Counted from the first letter of the stretch, positions 23,855 through 33,745 are shown. The stretch is 52,316 nt of DNA from JABDQZ01 sp050049775 (GCA_050049775.1 JASFVP010000021.1:1-52316); one strand, 5' to 3'. Numbers and translations are program-made. The notes: generated by a model not told the origin, from the letters alone.

Positions 23855-25336
23855 GTGACGAAGGAAATACAGCACGGAGTTGATATCCTGCATAGCGGTT
23901 CTGTGGTCGTTATCGAGGAAAATCCCAAGACCGTTGCTTACCTGGATACCATATTCCAGTTCATGGGCTGTGGCGCCGAATTTTTAGAAACACCCGCAGC
24001 GCTGGAAGAGCGGCTGGAGCAATCCGCCGTCAATCCGATCAGCGCGATTTTTCTTGGCTCCGGCATCAGCAAGGCGGAGCAGCAGAAAATCAGCAAGGCC
24101 GCCGCCAGCCAGACGCCCAAACTGCCGGTGTTCCTGTGTGGCGAAAAATCCAGCCTGCCGGACCGACCGGAAGGCGACATTCTCGGCAACTTCCTGTTAC
24201 CCACCACCTTTGATGTACTGGTCAATCTGATGCACAAGGCGCAGGTGTTCATCGAAAGTCAGATGAACGACCAGGATCGTCGGCCGCTGGAGCTGTTCCG
24301 CAGTCTGTCCGGCATCAGTCGCGCCTCCAAGGAAATCGACAAAATGATCCAGCAGGTGGCCAATTCCAACGCCACGGTGCTGATCCTCGGTGAATCGGGC
24401 ACCGGTAAGGAAGTGGCAGCGCGCAAACTGCATTTTCATTCCAGCCGGCGCAACAAACCTTTCGTGCCGGTCAACTGCGGTGCGATTCCCGAAGACTTGC
24501 TGGAAAGCGAACTGTTCGGCCACGAAAAAGGCGCCTTTACCGGGGCGATTACCGCACGCCAGGGCCGTTTCGAAATGGCCGAAGGCGGCACGCTGTTTCT
24601 CGATGAAATCGGCGACATGAGCATGCCGATGCAGGTCAAGATCCTGCGCGTGCTGCAGGAGCGCACCTTCGAGCGCGTTGGCAGCAACAAGACCATTGAA
24701 TGTGATGTGCGCATCATTGCGGCGACACACCGCAATCTCGAGGAGCGCATCGATGAAGGCCTGTTCCGCGAGGATTTGTTTTACCGCCTGAATGTGTTCC
24801 CGATCCAGATGCCGCCACTGCGCGACCGTACCGAAGATATCCCGATGTTGGTGCATGACCTGATTCGGCGTATCGAACACGAAAAGCGCGGCTCGGTGCG
24901 TCTGACGCCGCTGGCGGTGTCGGCGCTGACCTATTATCAATGGCCCGGCAATGTGCGCGAGCTGGCCAATCTCATCGAACGCCTGGCGATCCTGTTTCCC
25001 TATGGTGTGGTGGATGTCGGCGATCTGCCGGACAAATTCCGCGATGGCGTGCCGATTCAGGAACTTAAACTGGCCGAACCGCGCGAGTACCAGCCGGCCG
25101 CCCAGGCTGCCGCTGCAGAAGCGGCGCCGCAGGCTTTGTCGCAACTGCCGTCCAGCGGCATCGACCTCAAGGCGCACTTGGTCGAGCTGGAGAAAAACCT
25201 GATCCAGCAGGCGCTCGATGAGGCCGACGGCATTGTCGCCCAGGCCGCCACCAAGCTGAAAATGCGCCGCACCACGCTCGTGGAAAAGTTACGGAAATAT
25301 GGCATGCAGCGCGAAAAGGATTCGACGTTAATTTGA
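23855..25336 (+). CDS. fleQ: flagellar master regulator FleQ (FlrA)
   Basis: This sigma-54 enhancer-binding protein, and c-di-GMP sensor in Pseudomonas, heads the polar flagellar cascade. I chose GTG 23855 because AGGGGAG precedes it and it gives 493 residues (P. aeruginosa FleQ 490). The receiver-like N-domain (about 15-130) lacks a phosphorylatable Asp. LFRSLSGISR (147-156) matches the c-di-GMP-binding segment of FleQ. The AAA+ domain has Walker A GESGTGKE (179-186), the sigma-54 contact loop GAFTGA (226-231) and Walker B TLFLDEIGD. A Fis-type helix-turn-helix ends the protein. fleS and fleR follow. By analogy it should activate them and fliE with sigma-54. Confidence 0.94.
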   Translation: MTKEIQHGVDILHSGSVVVIEENPKTVAYLDTIFQFMGCGAEFLETPAALEERLEQSAVNPISAIFLGSGISKAEQQKISKAAASQTPKLPVFLCGEKSSLPDRPEGDILGNFLLPTTFDVLVNLMHKAQVFIESQMNDQDRRPLELFRSLSGISRASKEIDKMIQQVANSNATVLILGESGTGKEVAARKLHFHSSRRNKPFVPVNCGAIPEDLLESELFGHEKGAFTGAITARQGRFEMAEGGTLFLDEIGDMSMPMQVKILRVLQERTFERVGSNKTIECDVRIIAATHRNLEERIDEGLFREDLFYRLNVFPIQMPPLRDRTEDIPMLVHDLIRRIEHEKRGSVRLTPLAVSALTYYQWPGNVRELANLIERLAILFPYGVVDVGDLPDKFRDGVPIQELKLAEPREYQPAAQAAAAEAAPQALSQLPSSGIDLKAHLVELEKNLIQQALDEADGIVAQAATKLKMRRTTLVEKLRKYGMQREKDSTLI

Positions 25337-25390
25337 CGCTCTCAAGATTACCGTTCTTCAAATCACTGAAAAATAAGAAAAAAATAAAAA

Positions 25391-25406
25391 TGGCATAAAT
25401 TTCGCT
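25391..25406 (+). promoter_or_regulatory. sigma-54-type promoter of fleS-fleR
   Basis: TGGCAT-AAATT-TCGCT has GG and GC exactly ten bases apart, 38 bases before the fleS ATG. The -12 element has one mismatch (TCGC for TTGC). Confidence 0.6.
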
Positions 25407-25443
25407 ATCTGTGGCTGACAGTTACAGAAAAAGGCGAACAACT

Positions 25444-26640
25444 ATGTCACAAGCATTGGCTCCACAATCCATTCAGCTCGAATCGGCGCACGACTATCAT
25501 TTTTTCAGTCAGTTGACCGCGCAGTTGGCGGAAGACAATGAAAGCCTGCGTCAGCAGGTCGAGCGGCTCAGTCAGCAGCTTTCCGAAGCCCGGTTACGCC
25601 ATTTCCACGAACTCAAGGATAAGGAACGCCTCGCCAATCGATTGTCACTGGTGCTGGAAGCCTTGCCGGCGGCCGTTGTCGTGGTTGATGAGAAGGACCG
25701 CATCGACCAGTTCAACCCAATCACGGAAAACCTGTTCCCCGGTATTCGCTGGGGGCGGCGCTGGAGCGAAGTGTTCAGCGAAGCGGTGAGCAAACAGATC
25801 GGTAACCACGAGTGGCAGCTCGAGGACGGCCGTTGCGTCAGTGTTTCCGAACAAAGCCTGATGCCGGAGCCGGGCAAGATCCTGGTGGTACTGGATGTCA
25901 CCGACAGCCGGGCGCTGCAGGAACAGCTCAATCGTCAGGAACGGCTCACCGAAATGGGACAGATGGCGGCGCATCTCGCGCATCAGATTCGCACACCGGT
26001 CAGTTCCGCCTTGTTATACAGCGATCATCTGGCGCGCAATGATCTCAGCGCCGACCAACGCAGCCGTTTCAGCCGGCGTCTCAAGGACAGCCTCAAACAC
26101 ACCGAAAGCCAGGTCAGTGATCTGCTGTGCTTTGCCCGCGGCGCGCACTTCGCCCCCGAAAATATCAACCTGTCGAATCTGCTGGGCGATCTCGAAGACA
26201 GTCTCGAAGCCATGATTCGCACCGCACAGGCGAACCTGCGCCTGCACGATCGCACCGACGGCAAAGCCTATGTCACCGGTAACACCGAAGCGCTGGCCGG
26301 CGCCTTCGCCAATCTGATTGAAAATGCCGCGCGCCACGGTGGCGAGCAGGTCGACATCGATGTCTACCTGACGCCGGTGGACGATGGTTATTGCATTCGT
26401 GTCGAAGACAACGGCAGCGGCATTCCCGCAGCGATCCGCGACAAGGTGTTCGACCCGTTTTTCACCACCAGCAGCGACGGCACCGGCCTCGGCCTGGCCG
26501 TGGTACAGAACGTGGTGTTGGCGCACGGTGGCGCGATACGCCTGATTGAAGCCGCCAGTGGCGGCGCCGGATTCATTATCTGCCTGCCGGACCTGACGCA
26601 GGAGCAATACAGCAATGAGCTGTCAGGAGAAGTGAAATGA
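25444..26640 (+). CDS. fleS: flagellar sensor histidine kinase FleS (FlrB)
   Basis: FleS phosphorylates FleR to switch on middle flagellar genes. The start ATG 25444 has AGGCGA upstream and gives 398 residues (FleS about 402). A coiled coil (about 25-60) leads to a PAS domain (about 65-155). The phospho-acceptor is H180 in AAHLAHQIRTP. The ATPase has an N-box (LIENAARHG), DNGSGIP and the GTGLGLAVV lid. There is no membrane segment, so it is cytoplasmic, as FleS is. Its stop overlaps the fleR start (ATGA). Confidence 0.93.
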   Translation: MSQALAPQSIQLESAHDYHFFSQLTAQLAEDNESLRQQVERLSQQLSEARLRHFHELKDKERLANRLSLVLEALPAAVVVVDEKDRIDQFNPITENLFPGIRWGRRWSEVFSEAVSKQIGNHEWQLEDGRCVSVSEQSLMPEPGKILVVLDVTDSRALQEQLNRQERLTEMGQMAAHLAHQIRTPVSSALLYSDHLARNDLSADQRSRFSRRLKDSLKHTESQVSDLLCFARGAHFAPENINLSNLLGDLEDSLEAMIRTAQANLRLHDRTDGKAYVTGNTEALAGAFANLIENAARHGGEQVDIDVYLTPVDDGYCIRVEDNGSGIPAAIRDKVFDPFFTTSSDGTGLGLAVVQNVVLAHGGAIRLIEAASGGAGFIICLPDLTQEQYSNELSGEVK

Positions 26641-28025
26641 GCGCGCAAACCATACTCATCGTTGAAGACGACAAAAGCCTCGGCCAGGCGCTGGCGGACA
26701 CGCTGGAACTGGCCGGCATGCAATCGATTCATGTTACCGACGGCAAGGCGGCGCTGGAGCTGCTGGCGCAACAGGAAGTCGATGTGGTGGTCAGCGATGT
26801 GCAGATGGAACCGATGGACGGTTTCACCCTGCTGGAGCAGTTACGCAATCGCTATAACACCATTCCTGCGATTCTCATGACAGCCTTCGCTACGGTGGAG
26901 AAGGCAGTCTCTGCGATGCGCCTTGGCGCCGTCGATTATCTGGTCAAACCTTTTGAAGCGGAAAGCCTGATTGAAAAGATCAGCCGCTACCTGCCGCAGG
27001 AAACACCACGCGTCAATTCGCTAGTGGCCGACGATCTGCGCACCCGAGATCTGGTTCAGATGGCATTGCGTGTTGCGGCAACCGATGCATCGGTCATGAT
27101 CGGTGGCGAAAGCGGTTCCGGCAAGGAAGTGTTTGCGCGTTTCATTCACCATAACTCGACACGTTGTGAAGGTCCGTTCATTGCCATCAACTGTGCCGCG
27201 ATTCCCGACAATATGCTCGAAGCCGTGTTGTTCGGCTATGAAAAAGGCGCGTTCACCGGTGCCTATAAATCCAGCGCCGGCAAGTTTGAGCTGGCGCAGG
27301 GCGGCACCTTGTTGCTCGATGAAATTTCCGAAATGAGTTTGCCGCTGCAGGCCAAGCTGTTGCGCGTGTTACAGGAGCGCGAAGTCGAACGCCTTGGCAG
27401 CAGCAAGACCATCGAACTGGATGTGCGTGTGCTGGCAACCTCGAATCGCAAACTGCGCGAGGAAGTCGCGGCCGGACGTTTCCGTGAAGACCTGTTTTAT
27501 CGCCTCAATGTGTTCCCGTTGACTTTGCCGCCATTGCGCGAACGTTCTCGCGATATTCTGCCGTTGACCCAGTATCTGATCCAGCGTCACTTGCGTGGCG
27601 GTGAAGCCATTCCACAACTCAGTCATGCCGCCGAACAGAAGATGTTGACCTACGCCTGGCCGGGTAATGTGCGTGAACTCGACAACGTTGTGCAGCGTGC
27701 GCTGATCCTGAAAAACGGCGATGTCATTGATGTCGACGATTTGTGTTTTGAGAATGAGGATGTGCCGCTGCAGGCGGTCGCTGCGAACCATGCAGTGGTG
27801 ATGCCAGTCGACAGCAATCCGTTGGCAGACGAACAAGCCGATGCCGGTAACGGCGGCAATCTCAGCAGTGACCTGAAATCGGTGGAGGAGCGCATGATCA
27901 TCGATGCGCTCAACAGCGGCAACGGCAGTCGCAAGATTGCTGCGGAAATTCTCGGCATCAGCCCGCGTACACTGCGCTACAAGATTGCACGCCTGCGCGA
28001 TGCCGGCATTGCCATACCCAGATAA
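26637..28025 (+). CDS. fleR: flagellar sigma-54 response regulator FleR (FlrC)
   Basis: This NtrC-family regulator (462 aa) activates class III flagellar promoters. The receiver domain (1-120) has the acidic pair at 11-12, the phosphorylation site D54 (VVSDVQM) and the lysine of YLVKPFE. The AAA+ domain has Walker A GESGSGKE, the GAFTGA loop and Walker B TLLLDEIS. A Fis-type helix-turn-helix near the end reads RKIAAEILGISPRTLRYKI. It is coupled to fleS by overlap. fliE starts 96 bases later behind a sigma-54 promoter that FleR would activate. Confidence 0.94.
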   Translation: MSAQTILIVEDDKSLGQALADTLELAGMQSIHVTDGKAALELLAQQEVDVVVSDVQMEPMDGFTLLEQLRNRYNTIPAILMTAFATVEKAVSAMRLGAVDYLVKPFEAESLIEKISRYLPQETPRVNSLVADDLRTRDLVQMALRVAATDASVMIGGESGSGKEVFARFIHHNSTRCEGPFIAINCAAIPDNMLEAVLFGYEKGAFTGAYKSSAGKFELAQGGTLLLDEISEMSLPLQAKLLRVLQEREVERLGSSKTIELDVRVLATSNRKLREEVAAGRFREDLFYRLNVFPLTLPPLRERSRDILPLTQYLIQRHLRGGEAIPQLSHAAEQKMLTYAWPGNVRELDNVVQRALILKNGDVIDVDDLCFENEDVPLQAVAANHAVVMPVDSNPLADEQADAGNGGNLSSDLKSVEERMIIDALNSGNGSRKIAAEILGISPRTLRYKIARLRDAGIAIPR

Positions 28026-28062
28026 ACTGGCGATGCGACGAACAAACACAAACAGAACAAAT

Positions 28063-28078
28063 TGGCACAACTTCTGCA
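28063..28078 (+). promoter_or_regulatory. sigma-54 promoter of the fliE operon
   Basis: TTGGCAC-AACTT-CTGCA starts at 28062 and has GG and GC exactly ten bases apart. It matches the consensus at nearly all positions and lies 44 bases before the fliE ATG. Confidence 0.85.
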
Positions 28079-28121
28079 CTGTCACTGTCAAGTGACGTAA
28101 ACCCGACACCAGGAGAACAGC

Positions 28122-28442
28122 ATGTCTAGCATAACGCCGGAAATCAGCCAGGTCATCGCACAGATGCGCACGATCACTGCTCAGGCGCAGGGTGTGCAAC
28201 CACAACATGAAACCCAGTCGGTTAACTTCAGCGAAATGCTGTCGAAATCCATCAACAAGGTAAATGATTTGCAGCAGACCAGCGGCCAGTTGAAGACCTC
28301 ATTTGAAATGGGCGATCCCAAGGTAAGCCTGGCCGAAGTCATGATCGCTTCGGAAAAGTCCGGCCTTGCCTTCACCGCAATGACGCAGGTACGCAACAAG
28401 CTGGTGGAAGCCTACAAGGAAGTCATGAGTATGCCGGTTTGA
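28122..28442 (+). CDS. fliE: flagellar hook-basal body protein FliE
   Basis: FliE (106 aa) joins the MS ring to the proximal rod. It has the typical N-terminal helix and the conserved core VNFSEMLSKSINKVNDLQ. Its C-terminal half (SLAEVMIASEKSGLAFTAMTQVRNKLVEAYKEVMSM) matches the family, ending in the export-apparatus contact helix. AGGAGA precedes the ATG. It is the first gene of the operon fliE-F-G-H-I-J behind a strong sigma-54 promoter. Confidence 0.95.
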   Translation: MSSITPEISQVIAQMRTITAQAQGVQPQHETQSVNFSEMLSKSINKVNDLQQTSGQLKTSFEMGDPKVSLAEVMIASEKSGLAFTAMTQVRNKLVEAYKEVMSMPV

Positions 28443-28470
28443 TGCAGCAAGATAAGCACTGGAGTGAATA

Positions 28471-30165
28471 ATGGCGGAAGCAGACGCTAAAACAGGCATG
28501 AGTATGATGGATACCGATTCAGCGGGAACAAAAGTGCCTAATCTCGGCGGCAACCCGATCTTCAAGCAGCTGGCGGCAATGGTGGGCATTGCCGTCAGCG
28601 TTGCGTTGGGTGTGGCCGTAGTGATGTGGACACAGACCCCCAACTACAGTCTGTTGCACTCCAATCTCGGTGAGAAAGACGCCATCGAAGTCATGGATGC
28701 GCTGCAGCAGAACGGCATCGAATACAAGGTCGATCCGGCCACCGGCGCCGTCATGGTGGAAAGCAGCATGTTGCAACAGGCGCGCCTGAAACTGGCGGCG
28801 ATCGGTTTGCCACGCAGCTCCGGTATGGGCTTTGAGCTGTTGCAGGAGGACTCCGGTTTCGGCAGTAGCCGACTGGTGGAAATGGCGCGTCATCAGCGTG
28901 CCATTGAAGGTGAACTGGCGCGCACCATCAGTACCATCAGTGCGGTGCAGACCGCACGCGTGCATCTGGCCATTCCCAAACAATCCGTATTTATTCGCAA
29001 ACGCAAAATACCGAGCGCCTCGGTGACTTTGCGTCTGTATTCCGGTCGCAAACTCGAGGACAGCCAGGTGGATGCCATTGTGCACATGGTGGCGTCCAGT
29101 GTGCCGGAACTCGAACCCGGCCAGGTGACCGTGGTGGACCAGAAGGGCCGTCTGCTGAGCGACAATCGCAGCTCTGACATGATGAAACTGTCGGCCTCGC
29201 AGTTTGAATACACCGAGAAGGTGGAAGGCAATCTGCGTGATCGTATTTATGACATCCTGGTACCGATTCTCGGTGAAGACAAGGTGCGTGCCCAGGTCAC
29301 TGCCGATATTGATTTCACCGTTACCGAAAGAACCCGCGAAAGTTACAATCCGGACTTGCCGGCTTTGCGCAGTGAGCAGGTCAACGAGGAGTCCAGCAGT
29401 CTGTCTGCGGTACAGGGTGTGCCCGGTGCGCTCACCAACCAGCCGCCGGCTGCCGGTGCAGCACCAGAAAATGCGGCAGCGGGCGCCGAAGGCGAGGGCG
29501 GTAATGCCAAACCGGTCAATTCCAGCCGCCAGGCGACGCGCAATTACGAACTTGATAAGACCATCAGCCACACCAAGCTGTCACCGACCAATGTACGTCG
29601 TCTGTCAGTTGCGGTGGTGATTGATGATCTGGTCACGCTCGGTGACGATGGCAAGACGCAGCGCAGCGAACGCACCCCGGAAGAAATCGAACGCATCAGT
29701 GAACTGGTCAAGGAAGCGATCGGCTTTGACGGTGTGCGCGGCGATACCGTCAAGGTGATTAATTCCTCTTTCATGGAGCCGGAGCCGATCGCGGAATTGC
29801 CGCCGACGCCGATGTGGGAAGAGTCCTGGTTCTGGGACATCGTGCGCCAGGTTGGCGGCATACTGGTGGTCTTGCTGCTGATCTTTGTGGTGCTGCGTCC
29901 GGCGATGAAACGGCTAACTTCCAACGAAGTTGCTATGCTTGAGGGAGGCATGGCGCAAGCCGACGGCAAGTCCGGCGGTGCTTCCGGTGAAGGCGGGGCG
30001 GCGGGCGGTGGTGAAGGCCACAACTTCGCACTCGGTAACGATGGCGAGCCGATACGTTTGCCGGGGCCGGGTAATTACGAAAGCGTGCTGGAAGCGGCAC
30101 GTCACCTGGTTGATGAAGACCCCAAGCGTGTGGCGCAACTGATTAAATCCTGGAATGTGAAATAA
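28471..30165 (+). CDS. fliF: flagellar MS-ring protein FliF
   Basis: FliF (564 aa) forms the MS ring in the inner membrane. It has two membrane segments (about 33-52 and 455-475). Between them lie the periplasmic ring-building domains (PNYSLLHSNLGEKDA; ELARTISTISAVQTARVHLAIPK) and an Ala/Gly/Pro-rich insert (about 320-350). The cytoplasmic end (about 525-564) is the FliG-binding helix pair. Its stop and the fliG ATG overlap as TAATG. Confidence 0.96.
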   Translation: MAEADAKTGMSMMDTDSAGTKVPNLGGNPIFKQLAAMVGIAVSVALGVAVVMWTQTPNYSLLHSNLGEKDAIEVMDALQQNGIEYKVDPATGAVMVESSMLQQARLKLAAIGLPRSSGMGFELLQEDSGFGSSRLVEMARHQRAIEGELARTISTISAVQTARVHLAIPKQSVFIRKRKIPSASVTLRLYSGRKLEDSQVDAIVHMVASSVPELEPGQVTVVDQKGRLLSDNRSSDMMKLSASQFEYTEKVEGNLRDRIYDILVPILGEDKVRAQVTADIDFTVTERTRESYNPDLPALRSEQVNEESSSLSAVQGVPGALTNQPPAAGAAPENAAAGAEGEGGNAKPVNSSRQATRNYELDKTISHTKLSPTNVRRLSVAVVIDDLVTLGDDGKTQRSERTPEEIERISELVKEAIGFDGVRGDTVKVINSSFMEPEPIAELPPTPMWEESWFWDIVRQVGGILVVLLLIFVVLRPAMKRLTSNEVAMLEGGMAQADGKSGGASGEGGAAGGGEGHNFALGNDGEPIRLPGPGNYESVLEAARHLVDEDPKRVAQLIKSWNVK

Positions 30166-31193
30166 TGGCTGAAGAGAATGCCGCAACCGAAATGGTGACA
30201 GCCGCGTTGAGCGGGGTGGAGAAATCCGCGTTGCTGCTGTTGGCGCTGGGCGAGAAACATGCGGCTGATATTTTACAACACATGGGCCCCAAGGAAGTGC
30301 AGGATCTCGGCATGGCCATGGCCAGCCTGACCTCGGTCACCAGTGAAATGATGGAAGAGGTCATGAGTGAGTTTGTCGCCAGCATCGGCAGCCAGACCTC
30401 GCTGGGCTTGGGTTCGGATGAATACATTCGCAACATGCTGACCTCGGCGCTCGGTGCTGACAAGGCCAGCGGCATGATTGACCGCATCTTGCTGGGTCGT
30501 AACAGCAAGGGTCTCGAACAGCTCAAATGGATGGACCCGAAATCGATTGCCGAATTGATCCGGTTGGAACATCCGCAGATCATTTCCATTGTCATGTCGT
30601 TTCTCGATCCGGACCAAGCGGCCGCGGTGCTGTCGGAATTTCCGGACAAGGTGCGCAGTGACATCATCATGCGGGTGGCCGCGCTGGAAGGCATCCAGCC
30701 GAACGCGTTGCAGGAACTCGATGAAATCCTCGAAAAACAGTTTGCCGGCGCCAGCAACGTGAAGTCTTCCAATCTCGGTGGTGTGAAAAAGGCGGCTGAT
30801 ATTCTCAACCTCGTGGAAGGCTCGATCGAAGCCAGCGTCATGGAAGACATCACCAAGGTCGATGAAGAACTGGCGCAGGAAATCCAGGACAACATGTTTG
30901 TCTTCGAAAACCTCAGCGATATCGACGACCGTTCCTTCCAGACTCTGCTGCGCGAAGTGGCATCCGATCAACTGTTGCTGGCCATGCGCGGCATCGACGA
31001 TGCACTCAAGGAAAAATTCTTCAAGAACATGTCTTCGCGTGCCGCGGATATGCTGCGTGATGACCTGGAAGCCGCACCTCCGGTGAAACTCAGTGATGTC
31101 GAAGCGGCACAGAAAGAAATCCTGACCGTAGTCAGACGTCTGGCCGATGCCGGTGAAATCGCATTAGGTGGCGCCGGTGAAGAACTCATCTAG
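30165..31193 (+). CDS. fliG: flagellar motor switch protein FliG
   Basis: FliG (342 aa) couples stator ion flow to rotation and binds FliF and FliM. It shows N, middle and C domains. LEHPQIISIVMSFLDPDQAA and the EHPQ motif mark the middle domain. The C-terminal torque helix has the charged residues of DIDDRSFQTLLREV and RGIDDALKEKFFKNMS. Overlapping start with fliF and overlapping end with fliH show tight coupling. Length and motifs are ordinary for the family. Confidence 0.96.
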   Translation: MAEENAATEMVTAALSGVEKSALLLLALGEKHAADILQHMGPKEVQDLGMAMASLTSVTSEMMEEVMSEFVASIGSQTSLGLGSDEYIRNMLTSALGADKASGMIDRILLGRNSKGLEQLKWMDPKSIAELIRLEHPQIISIVMSFLDPDQAAAVLSEFPDKVRSDIIMRVAALEGIQPNALQELDEILEKQFAGASNVKSSNLGGVKKAADILNLVEGSIEASVMEDITKVDEELAQEIQDNMFVFENLSDIDDRSFQTLLREVASDQLLLAMRGIDDALKEKFFKNMSSRAADMLRDDLEAAPPVKLSDVEAAQKEILTVVRRLADAGEIALGGAGEELI

Positions 31194-31869
31194 GATCATC
31201 CCGCGCGCCAAGCTCGGCGAACTCGACAGTTTCCGATTCGCCGACATCAGCGATCCGAACCAACCGCGCAAAGCCGGCAAGCCGAAAACGCAGGCGCCAC
31301 AGCTGACCGCTGCCGACCTGGAAAAAATCCAGCAACAGGCGCGTGAAGAAGCCTACGAACAAGGCCGCAAGGAAGGCTTTGAATTCGGTCACAAGGAAGC
31401 GCTGGAGCAGTTTCGCGAACAGTTTGCCGAAAAGTTGCAGCAGCTCGAACAGATCATTACCACCTTTGAACAGCCGTTTCTGGATCTTGATAAGGACGTC
31501 GAGACCGAAATCGTCGATCTGGTTGTCAGCATGACCAAACAGCTGATCCGGCGTGAAATCAAACTCGAACCGAATCACATCATCGGCGTGGTGCGTGAAG
31601 CACTGGCGATCTTGCCGGTGGGCAGTCGCAATGTCAGCGTCATACTCAACCCGGAAGACGCCGCCCTGATTCGCGAAGTCTATTCCATGGATGAAAAGGA
31701 ACAGAGCTGGAAAATCATTGAAGACCCGGTGCTCAATCGCGGCGGTTGCAAGGTGCAGACCGAGACCTCGCAGGTGGATGCGACACTGGAATCACGCCTC
31801 GATGCGTTGATTGCGCCGTTGTTGTCGGAAGAGCGCAACCAGAGCAATAAAGGCGAGGGAACCGACTGA
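31168..31869 (+). CDS. fliH: flagellar assembly protein FliH
   Basis: FliH (233 aa) is the peripheral stalk and negative regulator of the FliI export ATPase. The middle holds the Glu/Gln-rich AxxxGxxxG-like stretch (AREEAYEQGRKEGFEFGHKEA, about 56-76), typical of FliH. The C-terminal domain (about 110-220) resembles V-ATPase subunit E. Possible starts are GTG 31168 and GTG 31177, both inside fliG; neither has a good ribosome-binding site, so coupling to fliG is likely. The stop overlaps the fliI ATG. Confidence 0.9.
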   Translation: MAPVKNSSRIIPRAKLGELDSFRFADISDPNQPRKAGKPKTQAPQLTAADLEKIQQQAREEAYEQGRKEGFEFGHKEALEQFREQFAEKLQQLEQIITTFEQPFLDLDKDVETEIVDLVVSMTKQLIRREIKLEPNHIIGVVREALAILPVGSRNVSVILNPEDAALIREVYSMDEKEQSWKIIEDPVLNRGGCKVQTETSQVDATLESRLDALIAPLLSEERNQSNKGEGTD

Positions 31870-33233
31870 TGCCGGTAACAGCGCCGCAGCATAATCGCAG
31901 CAGCATCTGGGCCAGGCGGGTGCGCAATCTGCACCAGTCGATCGGCGACAGTCGTGGTCTGGTGGTGGAAGGCAAACTGACGCGTATGATTGGCCTGACG
32001 CTGGAGGCAATCGGTTGTCGTGCGGCTATCGGCGCTCAGTGTGATGTCATCAGCAGCAACGGTGAAAATATTGAAGCCGAAGTGGTGGGGTTTTCCGGCG
32101 AAAGCCTGTACCTGATGCCGACCGGAGATATTCGCGGCCTGGAGCAGGATGCCCGCGTGGTGCCGACCGGCCGTGTGGGTGAAGCACTGGTTGGCGACAG
32201 TTTGCTCGGCCGTGTCATTGACGGCGCTGGTCGGCCACTCGATGGCAAGGGGCCATTGCGTGCCGATGATCGCCGTCCACTGACCGGGGAATCCATCAAT
32301 CCATTATCGCGTTCCCCGATTCGTGAACCGCTGGATGTCGGTGTGCGTGCGATTAATTCCTTGCTCAGCGTGGGCCGCGGCCAGCGGTTGGGTCTGTTTG
32401 CCGGTTCCGGTGTCGGTAAATCGGTGCTGCTCGGCATGATGACCAAATACACCAACGCCGATGTGGTCGTGGTTGGCCTGATCGGCGAACGCGGCAGGGA
32501 AGTAAAGGAGTTTGTCGAAAACATTCTCGGCGAGGATGGCTTGCGCAAGGCGGTAGTGGTGGCGGTCCCGGCGGACCAGGCACCGCTGCGGCGCATGCAC
32601 GGCGCAATGCTGGCGACCAGCATTGCCGAATCTTTTCGTGACAAGGGCCACCAGGTGCTGTTACTGATGGATTCGCTGACACGTTATGCCCAGGCGCAGC
32701 GTGAAATCGGTTTGGCGATCAACGAACCGCCGGCCACCAAGGGTTATCCGCCGTCGGTTTTCGCCAAATTACCGCAACTGGTGGAAAGAGCCGGTAATGG
32801 CGAAAAAGGTGGTGGTTCCATCACGGCGTTCTATACTGTACTGACAGAAGGAGACGATCAGAACGATCCGATTGCTGATGCCGCCAGGGCGATCCTGGAC
32901 GGTCATATCGTGTTATCGCGGCGCCTCGCCGAAGCAGGACACTACCCGGCCATCGACATTGAAGCGTCGATCAGTCGGGCGATGAACGATATCACCACGC
33001 TGGAACACCAGCTCAGTGCGCGTGATTTCAAGCGGCTGTATTCGGTTTATCAGCAGAATCGTGATCTGATCAGTGTCGGTGCCTATGAACGCGGTTCCGA
33101 TACGCAAATCGATCAGGCCATCAATGCCATTGATATGTTGCAGGACTTTTTACGCCAGGACATGTACACCCCGGTCAATTTGCAACAAAGCCTGCTTGAT
33201 CTGGAAACCTTGTTTCCACAGACAGGAAGTTAA
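31869..33233 (+). CDS. fliI: flagellum-specific export ATPase FliI
   Basis: FliI (454 aa) is the hexameric ATPase of the flagellar type III export gate. The N-terminal barrel is followed by the F1-like catalytic domain. Walker A is GSGVGKS (about 179-185), and Walker B ends in LLLMDSLTRYAQAQREI. The segment ERGREVKEFVE holds the catalytic Glu, and GGSITAFYTVLTEGDD is also family-typical. It is coupled to fliH by a one-base overlap, and fliJ follows 15 bases later. Confidence 0.96.
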   Translation: MPVTAPQHNRSSIWARRVRNLHQSIGDSRGLVVEGKLTRMIGLTLEAIGCRAAIGAQCDVISSNGENIEAEVVGFSGESLYLMPTGDIRGLEQDARVVPTGRVGEALVGDSLLGRVIDGAGRPLDGKGPLRADDRRPLTGESINPLSRSPIREPLDVGVRAINSLLSVGRGQRLGLFAGSGVGKSVLLGMMTKYTNADVVVVGLIGERGREVKEFVENILGEDGLRKAVVVAVPADQAPLRRMHGAMLATSIAESFRDKGHQVLLLMDSLTRYAQAQREIGLAINEPPATKGYPPSVFAKLPQLVERAGNGEKGGGSITAFYTVLTEGDDQNDPIADAARAILDGHIVLSRRLAEAGHYPAIDIEASISRAMNDITTLEHQLSARDFKRLYSVYQQNRDLISVGAYERGSDTQIDQAINAIDMLQDFLRQDMYTPVNLQQSLLDLETLFPQTGS

Positions 33234-33248
33234 CGAAGGTAATTACAC

Positions 33249-33686
33249 ATGAATGCTTCAGATAAATTCAGGCCGGTATTGAGAGTCGCGGAAAACCGCG
33301 AACAGACGGCGGCCAAACAATTTGGCAAGTCCCAGCAACACCGGCGTGAGCAGGAAGAGAAGCTGGAAAATCTCAAGCAATACCATCTTGAATATCTGGA
33401 ACGCTTTCAGCAATCCGCCAGCAATGGCATGAGTGCTTCCCAGCTGCGCGAATACCAGTTGTTTCTAAATAATCTGGAGCAGGCCATTGCCGAGCAGGAA
33501 AAACTGGTTTCACAAAGCCAGGCAGACTGTTCCAGGCAGAAAGACAACTGGCGGCAAAAACACATGCGCACCCAGGTCATGGACAAGGCGATGGAAAAAA
33601 TCGTGCTTAAGGAACAACAGCACAAGGACAAAATTGAGCAGAAAGCCGCCGACGAACACAGCCTGCGAAAAACCTACAAACACTAA
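33249..33686 (+). CDS. fliJ: flagellar export protein FliJ
   Basis: FliJ (145 aa) is an all-helical coiled-coil protein that sits in the FliI ring and carries chaperones to the gate. The sequence is almost continuous Gln/Glu/Lys-rich heptads, with a central SNGMSASQLREYQLFLNNLE turn typical of the family. GAAGGTAA precedes the ATG. It ends the operon: unlike the usual gammaproteobacterial order, fliK, fliL and fliM do not follow. Confidence 0.9.
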   Translation: MNASDKFRPVLRVAENREQTAAKQFGKSQQHRREQEEKLENLKQYHLEYLERFQQSASNGMSASQLREYQLFLNNLEQAIAEQEKLVSQSQADCSRQKDNWRQKHMRTQVMDKAMEKIVLKEQQHKDKIEQKAADEHSLRKTYKH

Positions 33687-33745
33687 CGGCGCCTTCGCGC
33701 CAATTCCGCGGCCAGACTTCTGACTGCTTGATTCAATGCATCATA

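Noticed and set aside
24197..25177. 326-codon minus-strand ORF
   Set aside because: It is antisense to the FleQ AAA+ domain.
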